A program made the translations under genes and the position numbers. A stretch of DNA of 64,000 nucleotides from AP-15 sp963702685 (GTDB lineage: Bacteria; Pseudomonadota; Alphaproteobacteria; ATCC43930; CGMCC-115725), in assembly GCA_963702685.1 (NCBI GenBank), contig CAVPDQ010000005.1, forward strand, positions 124,001-188,000, given 5' to 3'. The notes beneath the pieces are model-generated. The model did no database searches and was not told where the DNA came from. It saw only the letters and a list, made by a program, of their open reading frames with translations. Shown piece after piece: positions 26,801 to 33,595 of the stretch (positions are counted from its first letter, which is position 1; every line of letters starts with the position of its first letter).

Positions 26801-28711
26801 GATGTCGAAAGCCGCCCGACCGCCAAGCACTACGCCGACGGCAGCACGACGCTTTATGCCTATGAGCTGTCGACGAGCCGGCTCAAATCGCTGACCGACG
26901 CGCTCGGCCAGACCAAGAGCTACCAATACGCGCTCGACGATCGGCTCGCCGGCATCCGCTATCAGAACGCGCTCAATCCGACGCCAAATGTCGGCTTCGC
27001 CTATGACGCGTTCTTCCCGCGCCTCGTAACGATGACCGACGGCACCGGCACGACACGGTACAGCTATGTGGCGCCGGGCTCGTTGGGCGCGCTGCGGTTG
27101 CTGCGGGAGGCCGGGCCGCTCCCCAATGGTGCGGTCACCTATGGCTACGATGCGCTCGGCCGGGTGGTTTCCCGCACCGTCGGCGGCGCGTCCGCGGAAA
27201 CCTTTCAATACGATCCGATCGGCCGTCTCGCCGGCCATACCGACGCGCTCGGCAAATTCACGCTCGGTTATCTCGGCGAGACCGGCCAGCTTGCCAGCCG
27301 CGGACCATCGGCAACCGGCATCACCACCAGATGGAGCTATCTCGGCAACGGTGGCGACCGGCGTCTCGCCGGCATCGCCAATGCTGCCGCGCGGCAGTAC
27401 CAGTACACGACGACACCCGAGGACCTAATCACCCGGATCAGGGAGAGCAAAGGAGCAAGCCTGCTGCAAAGCTGGAGCCTGGGCTACGACAACGACAACC
27501 GGCTGCTCGGCGCCAATTCGACGAGCGGCGCCAAATTCGGCTACACGCTCGATCCTGCCGGCAACATCACCCGGATCAGCCAGCCCTCCGGGGCCGCGAC
27601 CCTGGCCTACAACAAGACCAACACGCTGACCGCCGCCGGGGCGCAGGCGGTCACCGCCGATGCCGACGGCGACATTGTGTCCGATGGCGCCCGCACCTAC
27701 AGCTGGGACGCTGAAAACCGCCTCGTCGCGATCACCTACAAGGCCCAGCCGGGAAAAACGACCACCTTCACCTATGACGGGCTCGACCGGCGGGTCGCGA
27801 TCAAAACCACGCTCAGCGGCAAGACCACGGTCGCCGACTACATCTGGTGCGGCCTCAAGCTCTGCCAGTCGCGCAACGGCGCCAGCACCGTCAGCCGGCT
27901 CTACTACGACGAGGGCGAGGTCATCCCCGCACCCGTGGCGGCGAACGACACGCGGTTCTTCTATGGTCCAGACCAGATCGGCTCGGTGCGAGACGTGTTC
28001 GCGACCAGCCCGACGGCCGGATTCTCGATGGTCCAAGCCTATGATTACGATCCCTACGGCAACGCGACCAAGATGCCGGCGAGCGGCCCGTTCACCGATT
28101 TCCGCTATGCCGGCATGCTGCTCCACGCCGACAGCGGCCTATACCTGACCCAGTACCGCGCCTACGACCCGCGCACCGGGCGCTGGCTGTCACGCGACCC
28201 GTTGGGCGAATTTCCAGCCGGGCTCGCCGCCGCATATGCGGCCGCTGCTTCGTCGATCGGGTTGCGCTACACCCCGGAACAGCCCGCTTCGGCACGTGGG
28301 AATTTGCTTTCCCAAATCCCGACATTGCTCTCGATGGGAAGCGCCGGCGAGCCCTACGGAGGCATCATGCACGCATCGTCGAGCAACCCGCTGACGGACT
28401 TTCGCGATGCGGGCACCGTAGCCGTCACCCGCGGTGGGTACTATCCGGCACGATATCGTGCCTCTGAGCCGCGCGTGGCAACCCGGCCAAGCCTTGGTCC
28501 GATCGATGAAACGGGTAGCCAAGCCCTTTACGCCTATGTCGATGGCAATCCGGTGAGCGCTACCGACCTTAGGGGCTTGGACGGCAGCGGCGCATCATGC
28601 CCGGCAAATCCGCCGCCCGACCCTTGCGCACTTTCCTTGGGGGACAGCCTACAAGTCATTGGCCTAAAATTTCAATGCTGGTTCCTTCAGAAGCTCGGCG
28701 GGGGCAAGTAA
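23864..28711 (+). CDS. RHS/YD-repeat protein with N-terminal C39-like peptidase domain
   Basis: 1615 residues. Order: signal peptide (GIALGLLAWLASAAFAVAA); a helical, TPR-like stretch (about 60-200); a C39-type cysteine peptidase-like domain with C213 in LYLCGPTALKMLM, H285 in VNHFAAIV and D301 in LQDPTFG; a Cys-containing linker (NCGMCGYGI, about 355); then some 1000 residues of YD repeats (such as YTYNAAGQLASETDPLGEKT) that in known RHS proteins form a hollow shell. The RHS core FRYAGMLLHADSGLYLTQYR...RDPLGE lies at about 1410-1450. The usual closing segment (ALYAYVDGNPVSATDLRGL) follows only after about 110 extra residues. Just 36 residues come after it, ending in LGGGK; no toxin domain is recognised and no immunity gene follows. 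Confidence 0.88.
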   Translation: MKHKARGPLTAGRGIALGLLAWLASAAFAVAAPAAGQAGAAPAAGRAGADIAAQLAAAHLAEPLVATGPTTPAEDGALARAVAAYQRRADPDDFSSLTGFLSAYPKSGWRPAVLTDLGIDYLHYGYFSRALDAWQTAWREGKDATGFRAKALVDRAVGELVQLDAAFGYRDKLAALLTEIGDRPVSGPATELVQRGRDTLWIMQTDPKHLYLCGPTALKMLMLAQRATLDQVKFLSKVRAASPKGTSLAEVAELAKQAKVPLDLVFRKPGETVPVPSIVHWKVNHFAAIVAEANGRYRLQDPTFGHQGVWVTRAALDAEASGYFLAPAKEAQAADWRKVGPDEAARVWGAGLAGNCGMCGYGINEEAVGLSISDTPVGYKPPLGPSAQVTLLYDQRDLSQPANFNFFNVGQKWTFNWLSFVEDDPAAAGANVGRYDRNNGFLYSEAGFDSSTRSFAPEEDDASVLVLEKSSPITYERFLSDGSVETYAQSDGSAVSPRRVFLTRVTDPQGNSVTLGYGKTSGQMRLVSLKDATGRKTTFSYGKSGFPLLISKIADPFGRSAALAYDGQGRLISITDTIGLTSKLTYDASSLINSLTTPYGTTRFAYGTSGGPGGLTDRRFLNITDPLGFGEREESFEPATMVPFSDAHVPQLPPGTLLNQYLIYRNSFHWNKHQYAAAGCTPNGGCQYRDARITHFVHDAENTGMRWSAVESIKEPLESRVWYTYPGQPVSGGLEAAQSGTYDQPTAVARVLDNGQTQLKQFAYNAAGNRTEQTDPVGRQTLFSYAPNLTDIIAIAQATGGGSATIAKFTYNSQRRPLTYTDSAGKVTHYTYNAAGQLASETDPLGEKTSYFYNPLGYLTKVVNANGKTAASYTYDSASRVASYTDSEGWTVKYAYDAADRLTTATYLDGTTEDYTYNKLDLASMTDRQGRVWSYAHDADRRLTSVTDPLGHKTSYAYFEDGTLKSLTDPDGHVTRWDIDVESRPTAKHYADGSTTLYAYELSTSRLKSLTDALGQTKSYQYALDDRLAGIRYQNALNPTPNVGFAYDAFFPRLVTMTDGTGTTRYSYVAPGSLGALRLLREAGPLPNGAVTYGYDALGRVVSRTVGGASAETFQYDPIGRLAGHTDALGKFTLGYLGETGQLASRGPSATGITTRWSYLGNGGDRRLAGIANAAARQYQYTTTPEDLITRIRESKGASLLQSWSLGYDNDNRLLGANSTSGAKFGYTLDPAGNITRISQPSGAATLAYNKTNTLTAAGAQAVTADADGDIVSDGARTYSWDAENRLVAITYKAQPGKTTTFTYDGLDRRVAIKTTLSGKTTVADYIWCGLKLCQSRNGASTVSRLYYDEGEVIPAPVAANDTRFFYGPDQIGSVRDVFATSPTAGFSMVQAYDYDPYGNATKMPASGPFTDFRYAGMLLHADSGLYLTQYRAYDPRTGRWLSRDPLGEFPAGLAAAYAAAASSIGLRYTPEQPASARGNLLSQIPTLLSMGSAGEPYGGIMHASSSNPLTDFRDAGTVAVTRGGYYPARYRASEPRVATRPSLGPIDETGSQALYAYVDGNPVSATDLRGLDGSGASCPANPPPDPCALSLGDSLQVIGLKFQCWFLQKLGGGK

Positions 28712-28746
28712 CGGTGATGGAGGTTACCTGCAGGCTACAGGGGTTA

Positions 28747-28899
28747 CAGGGACAATTTAGTTTATTGGGGTCGCCGCGCTCGAAAGGCACGTCTGGCGTC
28801 CTCTTCCTCCGCAAAAGCGGCCCGGCCGCGCGCCGATTTCGAAGCGGACAACCGGCGCTCATCCGCAGGCGCAACACCGGTGTTGAGTAAACTGTCCCT
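28747..28899. repeat. Inverted GGGACAGTTTA-type motif pair, REP/RAYT-like
   Basis: AGGGACAATTTAGTTTATTG starts at 28748 and faces GAGTAAACTGTCCCT ending at 28899, whose complement is AGGGACAGTTTACTC. About 120 bp of GC-rich sequence lie between them. Such opposed GGGACAG..TTTA ends are typical of elements associated with Y1-type (RAYT) transposases. No transposase is encoded between them, so this would be a non-autonomous or decayed element. Confidence 0.5.
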
Positions 28900-28981
28900 T
28901 TGAGACGGCCCGCCTCACTCTGAGAGCGTGTGAAGGAATTGGTTTCGCAACGAAAACAGGGTGCGGCATGGGCGCCGTGCG

Positions 28982-29085
28982 TGGTTCGAGACGCGCCTTC
29001 GGCGCTCCTCACCATGAGGTAAATTATTGATGATACTAGGAAACACTCTCACCCTGAGGAGGCCGCGCAGCGGCCGTCTCGAAGG
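28982..29085. repeat. Two inverted copies of a TTCGAGACGGCC...CCTCA repeat
   Basis: TGGTTCGAGACGCGCCTTCG with GCGCTCCTCACCATGAGG occupies 28982-29019. An inverted copy, CTCACCCTGAGGAGGCCGCG with CAGCGGCCGTCTCGAAGG, occupies about 29048-29085. This hairpin-forming repeat (TTCGAGACG, loop, CCTCA) is common between genes in Bradyrhizobium-like genomes. Confidence 0.7.
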
Positions 29086-29123
29086 GCGCACGGCGTCGAG
29101 AGGCGCGCATTTTCCGCAGCCGG

Positions 29124-29840
29124 CTAGCGCGCCGCTTCCTTGGCGAGGCGGACGAGGCGGTTGGGGGCTTCGGCGGCGCCCATGTCGTAGGCGCGCAGAT
29201 ACCAGAGCCGCGCCTCGCTGCGGTCGCCGAAATGGTTGCGCAGCCGGCCGCGTGACAGCATCGCCGGATCGAAGGTCGCCCCCATCCTGAGCGCCGCCTG
29301 GGCGTCGCCGGCCTCGGCCGCGCGGCGGTAGAAAAGCCGTGCGGAGTCGACATCGCCGGTACGGAACGACGCCTCGCCGTTGCGCAGCAGCGCGGCGATT
29401 TCCGCAGGCGGCAGCGCCGGGTCCGCTTTGGGCGGCGCAGAGGCCGGTGTCGGCGCCGAGATCGGTGCAGGGTTCGCCGCAGTCGGCGGCGATGCCGACT
29501 TCTTCGCGACGGCATCCGGGTTTGGAGTCGGAGCGACAGTCGCGGTGATCGGCGAGGGGACCGGCTTTGCGGCGGCGGGTCCCGGTTCAGCCGGGCGCAT
29601 CGTGGAAACCGGTTCGGGCTTAGGGCTGGTGCCCGGGTCCGCCTTGGCGAGGAGCTCGTGCTGCGGGTGGAGCAGCAGAAAATAGCCGGTGCCCAAAAAG
29701 ACACCTGCCGTCGCGGCGGCAACCAGCCCGGCCGCGGCGAGATGGGCGACGATCCCAGCTGCAGCGCCGGCGGACCTGCGGGCTCCTCTCGACCGCGCGC
29801 TGCGGTCGACGGCATAGGCCCGTAGCGTCTGGTCCGCCAT
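29124..29840 (-). CDS. Membrane-anchored protein with Sel1/TPR-like C-terminus
   Basis: 238 residues; the ATG at 29840 follows GAGAGGAGG. A basic N-terminus and one membrane segment (GIVAHLAAAGLVAAATAGVF, continuing LGTGYFLLL; residues 28-56) are followed by a Pro/Ala-rich linker to about 140, then helical repeats (GEASFRTGDVDSARLFYRRA, then EAGDAQAALRMGATFDP and RSEARLWYLRAYDMGAAEA) of the Sel1/TPR type, a protein-interaction fold. Orientation is probably N-in with the repeats in the periplasm. Function is unknown. It is divergent from accD. Confidence 0.75.
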   Translation of the reverse strand: MADQTLRAYAVDRSARSRGARRSAGAAAGIVAHLAAAGLVAAATAGVFLGTGYFLLLHPQHELLAKADPGTSPKPEPVSTMRPAEPGPAAAKPVPSPITATVAPTPNPDAVAKKSASPPTAANPAPISAPTPASAPPKADPALPPAEIAALLRNGEASFRTGDVDSARLFYRRAAEAGDAQAALRMGATFDPAMLSRGRLRNHFGDRSEARLWYLRAYDMGAAEAPNRLVRLAKEAAR

Positions 29841-29986
29841 GTCCTGCCTCCTCTCTGGCGGTCGAGCCAGCCGGCACCGATTGCGGGTGGTGCGCCGGCT
29901 GCGCTAACCTAGCATAGAAGCGTGGTCGCACGGGAAATGACAAAAATTGGGCGTATCGGCGCATTCGGCGCGCCAAGGCCGACGCG

Positions 29987-30880
29987 ATGAGCTGGCTCAC
30001 CAGCATCGTCCTGCCGAAAATCCGCTGGGCGGTCTCCAAAAAGACCGTGCCCGACAATCTCTGGCACAAATGCCCCGGCTGTCAGCAGATGCTGTTTCAC
30101 CGCGAGCTGGAGGCGAACCTGCATGTCTGCCGCAATTGCGGGCATCATTTGCGCATCGGCGCGGCCCGGCGGCTGCAAGTCTTGTTTGACGAGGGTGCCG
30201 CGACGCGGATCGAGCTGCCGCGCCCGGTCCTCGATCCGCTGCGCTTTCGCGACCGCCGGCGCTATACCGACCGCCTCAAGGAGGCGCAGGCGGCATATGG
30301 CGCCGGCAGCGATGCGGTCGTCGTCGCGCACGGCCGGATCGGCGGCCATGCGGCTGTCGCGGCGGTCTTCGAGTTCGGTTTTATGGGCGGCTCGATGGGG
30401 GTCGCGGCGGGCGAGGCGGTGCTGGCGGCCGCACGGCTCGCCGTGCTGCAGGAGGCGGCGCTGATCGTCGTCCCGGCCTCGGGCGGGGCGCGCATGCAGG
30501 AGGGGGCGCTGTCGCTGATGCAATTGCCGCGCACGATCCTTGCCGCCGACATGGTCAAGGAAGCGGGCCTACCGTACATCGTGCTGTTGACCGACCCGAC
30601 GACCGGCGGCGTCTCGGCGTCGCTGGCGATGGTCGGCGACATCACGCTCGCCGAGCCCGGCGCCGTGATCGGCTTCGCCGGCGCCCGGGTCATCGAGGAA
30701 ACCATCCGCGAAAAGCTGCCCGACGGGTTTCAGCGCGCCGAATATCTGCGCGACCACGGCATGGTCGATCTCGTCGTGCCGCGGGCCGAATTGCGCGCGA
30801 CGATCGCGCGCATTCTCGGCCTGCTGCGCGTGCCGCAGCGCGCCGACCTGCCCGCCGTTGTGCCAGGGGCTGTGCCATGA
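29987..30880 (+). CDS. accD: Acetyl-CoA carboxylase carboxyltransferase subunit beta
   Basis: 297 residues, usual length. The N-terminal zinc ribbon has C29, C32, C48 and C51 (CPGCQQML...CRNCGHH). The carboxyltransferase (crotonase-like) domain shows GFMGGSMGVAAGE, PASGGARMQEGALSLMQL, VLLTDPTTGGVSASLAM and EPGAVIGFAGARVIEETI. With AccA it transfers carboxyl from biotin to acetyl-CoA, giving malonyl-CoA for fatty-acid synthesis. The ATG at 29987 has only a weak upstream AAGG. Its TGA overlaps the folC ATG, the order usual in proteobacteria. Confidence 0.97.
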   Translation: MSWLTSIVLPKIRWAVSKKTVPDNLWHKCPGCQQMLFHRELEANLHVCRNCGHHLRIGAARRLQVLFDEGAATRIELPRPVLDPLRFRDRRRYTDRLKEAQAAYGAGSDAVVVAHGRIGGHAAVAAVFEFGFMGGSMGVAAGEAVLAAARLAVLQEAALIVVPASGGARMQEGALSLMQLPRTILAADMVKEAGLPYIVLLTDPTTGGVSASLAMVGDITLAEPGAVIGFAGARVIEETIREKLPDGFQRAEYLRDHGMVDLVVPRAELRATIARILGLLRVPQRADLPAVVPGAVP

Positions 30881-32166
30881 CCGGCGCTGCCACCGATCGG
30901 GTGCTGGAGCGGCTCGGCCGGCTGCACCCGAAGCTGATCGATCTGTCGCTCGGCCGGGTCGAGCGGCTCTTGGCGCGGCTCGGCAACCCGCAGGACCGGC
31001 TGCCGCCGGTGATCCATGTCGCCGGCACCAAGGGCAAGGGATCGACGATCGCGACCCTGCGCGCCTGCCTCGAAGCCGGCGGCTACCGGGTCCACGCCTA
31101 TATCTCGCCGCATCTGGTGCGCTTTCACGAACGCATCCGGCTCGCCGGAAAGCTGATCGAGGAGGAGGCGCTGCTCGCGATCCTCGAAGAATGCGAGCGC
31201 GCCAACCGGGACGAGCCGATCACCTATTTCGAGATCACCACGGCGGCGGCGTTTCTGGCCTTTTCGCGCAGCTCCGGCCGACATCGTGCTGCTCGAGGTC
31301 GGGGTCGGCGGAAGGCTCGACGCCACCAATGTCGTGAGCCGGCCGGCGGTGACGGCGATCACCCCGGTGTCGATCGACCATGTTGCGTTTCTCGGCGATA
31401 CGCTGGCCGCGATCGGCGGCGAGAAGGCCGGCATCCTCAAGCCGCACGTGAGCCGGGGTGATTGCGCCGCAGACCGGCCGAGGCGGAAGCGGTCATCGAG
31501 GCCCGCGCCGCCCTTCTCGCCGCGCCGCTCTACCGCGCCGGCCGGGAATGGAGCTGCAATGCCGCGAACGCCGGCATGCGCTACGAAGGAGCGCGCTGGC
31601 GGCTCGACCTGCCGCTCCCGTCGCTGCTCGGCGCGCATCAGATACTCAACGCCGGCACTGCGATCGCCTGTCTCGAACGCCTCGACGAGGTCGCCGTCAC
31701 GCCTGAAGCGATCGCCGCCGGGCTGCGCCACATCGACTGGCCCGCACGGTTGCAGCTTTTGCGCGCCGGGCGGTTGGTTGCCCTGATGCCGCCGGCTGGC
31801 GAGCTGTGGCTCGACGGCGGCCACAACCCGGCCGCCGGCGAGGTGTTGGGGGCGGTGGCGGCGGATTGGCGCGATCGCCCGCTCGACCTCGTCGTCGGCA
31901 TGCTGAATACCAAGGATGCCGCCGGTTTCCTGCGCCCGATGGCGCCCTTCGTGCGGTCGTTGCAGGCGGTGACGATCCCCGGCGAAGCAAACCCGCTGCC
32001 CGATGCGGCAATCGCCGAGGCGGCGCGCTCGGTCGGGATCGCAGCGGAAACCGCCTCTTCGGCCGCCGCGGCGGTCGAGGCGATCGTGGCGCGCGGCGAT
32101 GTCGGCCGCATCTTGATCTGCGGCTCGCTGCATCTTGCCGGTGTCGTGCTGGCCGATAACGGCTGA
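30877..32166 (+). pseudogene. folC: Folylpolyglutamate/dihydrofolate synthase, three frameshifts (likely sequence errors)
   Basis: The FolC signature is complete but spread over all three forward frames: HVAGTKGKGSTIATLRACLE (ATP site), YISPHLVRFHERIRL and TYFEITTAAAFLAF in the first frame; then LLEVGVGGRLDATNVV, TPVSIDHVAFLG and GGEKAGILKPHV in a second; VIAPQ in the third; then EAEAVIE, LLGAHQILNAGTAIA, LWLDGGHNPAA and LICGSLHLAG back in the first. Removing one base each near 31274, in the GGGG at 31455-31458, and near 31482 restores a 428-residue protein, exactly the family length. FolC joins glutamate to folates in the cytosol and is normally essential. As read, translation would stop at 31461. 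Confidence 0.88.
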
Positions 32167-32207
32167 GCGCGACCGGCGGATCGGGAGGGCGCCAATGAAA
32201 CACGCCG

Positions 32208-32498
32208 ATGGCGCGGTCGTTGCAAAATCTCGGGGAGCTGCTCGAGCGGATCAGGACGAAAGACGGGGTCCGGGAGAAAAAGCTCGGCGTATTTTATCGC
32301 AAATCCAAGCCCTTCCTGCATTTTCACGAGGACCCCGCCGGATTGTTTGCCGACCTCTCGGCAGGCGCCGGCTTTGACCGCTATCCGGTCAACGGCGAAC
32401 AGGATTGGCTGGCGTTGCTGTCGGCGATCGATCGGGCGCTGAGCGATGCGACGGCCGGCGGCCCTCGTTCTCCGCCGGCGTCAAAGAAACCGAGCTGA
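32208..32498 (+). CDS. Conserved hypothetical protein, 96 aa
   Basis: The protein reads MARSLQNLGELLERIRTKDG then KKLGVFYRKSKPFLHFHEDP, with DLSAGAGFDRYPVNGEQDWL and a disordered Pro/Ser tail. The sequence looks like a small soluble conserved protein of alphaproteobacteria, of unknown function. The good ribosome-binding site GGGAGG (32182-32187) is spaced for an ATG at 32195, which is in another frame. Dropping one base between 32205 and 32208 would give MKHAMARSLQNL, so the true start may be 32195 with another sequence error. It lies 41 bp after folC. Confidence 0.6.
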   Translation: MARSLQNLGELLERIRTKDGVREKKLGVFYRKSKPFLHFHEDPAGLFADLSAGAGFDRYPVNGEQDWLALLSAIDRALSDATAGGPRSPPASKKPS

Positions 32499-32520
32499 TT
32501 GCGCAATTTGCTCTGCGCGA

Positions 32521-32934
32521 TCATCTGCCGTCGTCGTCGATCAGGTGCACCCTTTCGGCACGAGCGGCGGCGGCGAGCGCTGCATCGAGCGTGGCCAGCG
32601 GCAATGCCGCTCGCACCGCCAGCTCGAGATAGGCGGCATCGTACACCGTAAGCCGGTGGCGGCGGGCCAGATTGAGGACGCTGCTCTCGTCCGGTGCGTT
32701 GTCGACGATGATTGCCAGCCGCGAAACATCACGCAGAAAACGCGCCGTCTGCTGTTCCGCAATCCGTCCGCGGCGCTCGTTGACCACCAGCGCGTTGCGC
32801 AATTCGAACCACCAAAGTGTCGGAACCAGCGCGTGATCGCCCCTGATCCTCGCCCACGCCTGCGCAGCCCATCGACCGGGTTCATCGAGCGCCCAGGCAA
32901 CCGCCGTCGAAGCATCGAGCACAAAGCCCGTCAA
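32521..32934 (-). CDS. vapC: PIN-domain toxin, VapC-like ribonuclease
   Basis: 137 residues, the standard size. The acidic catalytic residues of PIN nucleases are present: D7 in FVLDASTAVAWAL, E44 in LWWFELRNAL and D99 in VYDAAYLELA, with a fourth acid likely in PLATLDAAL (near 115). The start is TTG at 32934, overlapping the antitoxin TGA (TTGA), the usual coupled arrangement. Known VapC toxins cut tRNA or rRNA when released from the antitoxin. The partner is of the Phd/YefM type rather than VapB-AbrB. Confidence 0.9.
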   Translation of the reverse strand: MTGFVLDASTAVAWALDEPGRWAAQAWARIRGDHALVPTLWWFELRNALVVNERRGRIAEQQTARFLRDVSRLAIIVDNAPDESSVLNLARRHRLTVYDAAYLELAVRAALPLATLDAALAAAARAERVHLIDDDGR

Positions 32935-33194
32935 TACTTATGACCCTGATGGATCGAGGAGACGATCTCTTCGATGTCGAGCGGCCCATGCTGCCGCCGA
33001 AGCTCGCGGCCCAATGCGGTGATGTCCGCGAGCGCCTCGTCGATCTCATGCTGCCGGCGATCGGCCTCGGGAGTGATCCGCGCAATCGCGCGGCCGTGGC
33101 GGGTGATGACGATGGTCTCGCCGCGCTCGACTTCGTCGAGAAGCTGCGAGAGGCGGGCTTTCGCCTCGGAGGCCTGAATTTCGCGCATTGCCAT
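32931..33194 (-). CDS. Antitoxin of Phd/YefM family
   Basis: 87 residues from the ATG at 33194; a longer reading to 33269 would extend over the promoter and is rejected. The N-terminal half is the Phd/YefM DNA-binding fold: MREIQASEAKARLSQLLDEV followed by RGETIVITRHGRAIARITP. The C-terminal half (HEIDEALADITALGRELRRQ, then IVSSIHQGHKY) is helical and probably wraps the toxin. It normally neutralises the PIN toxin and represses its own promoter together with it. Confidence 0.9.
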   Translation of the reverse strand: MAMREIQASEAKARLSQLLDEVERGETIVITRHGRAIARITPEADRRQHEIDEALADITALGRELRRQHGPLDIEEIVSSIHQGHKY

Positions 33195-33218
33195 TAAGCC
33201 AGCCTCATCATATCGACC

Positions 33219-33249
33219 AGTTAAATAAACCGGTTGATAATTGTCAATT
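33219..33249 (-). promoter_or_regulatory. Promoter/operator of the toxin-antitoxin pair
   Basis: On the minus strand a consensus -35 TTGACA (33247-33242) is followed 17 bases later by a weak -10 TTAACT (33224-33219). Two palindromes overlap it: AATTGTCAATT at 33239-33249, covering the -35, and AACCGGTT at 33228-33235 in the spacer. Phd-type antitoxins bind short palindromes in their own promoters, so these are the likely operators (inference). Confidence 0.6.
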
Positions 33250-33344
33250 GAGATGTTGCGGCGCGTCAACGGCGATTGTCGAACCGGCTGGCTTTGCGGC
33301 TTTGCGCCTGACCGGTGCTAAAGAGGCGAGGCTGATTGCACGCC

Positions 33345-33555
33345 CGCAGGAGAGGCTCGCCCAGCTGATGGAGGCGCGGCGCCGAAGGAGCAACCGCCCC
33401 GGAAACTCTCAGGCAAAAGGACTGCAGGCGGAAGGGCGCTCTGGAAAGCAGCGGCGGGGATTAATCCACCCACCGCTCACCGAAGGAGTAAGCCCGGGCC
33501 ATCCGTAACCGGATGGACACGGGTGAATCTCTCAGGGTCCACGACAGAGGGGGCA
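33345..33555 (+). promoter_or_regulatory. Tandem glycine riboswitch (gcvT element)
   Basis: Two glycine aptamers are recognisable by their conserved cores. Aptamer 1 (about 33345-33452): GCAGGAGAGGCTCGCC, then CGCCGAAGGAGCAA, AAACTCTCAGGCAAAAGGAC and GGGCGCTCTGG. Aptamer 2 (about 33468-33555): CACCGAAGGAGTAA, GGTGAATCTCTCAGGG and GACAGAGGGGG. The short linker and order match the cooperative tandem class. It ends about 40 bases before the gcvT ATG and should switch on the glycine cleavage operon when glycine is bound. No strong intrinsic terminator is apparent, so control of translation is possible. Confidence 0.95.
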
Positions 33556-33595
33556 TTGGGGACGCAGCCGCGTCCGCTGTGCCGGAGGTCGTGGG

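Larger units (their letters stand above)
28712..29123. other. Gene-free spacer filled with interspersed repeats
   Basis: This 412-bp stretch after the RHS gene has no plausible gene on either strand. It contains an inverted pair of GGGACA(A/G)TTTA motifs (28747-28899) and two inverted copies of a TTCGAGACGGCC-type repeat (28982-29085). An immunity gene for the RHS protein would be expected here if it were a classical polymorphic toxin, and is absent. Confidence 0.7.

Noticed and set aside
25448..27238. 596-residue ORF antisense to the RHS gene
   Set aside because: Its repeats mirror the YD repeats of the plus strand; no start signal and no domain.
28560..28711. C-terminal polymorphic toxin on the RHS protein
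   Set aside because: Only 36 residues follow the core-closing motif and they match no toxin I know; no immunity gene follows.
33188..33508. ORF of 106 residues across the riboswitch
   Set aside because: It runs through conserved aptamer RNA sequence and has no coding character.
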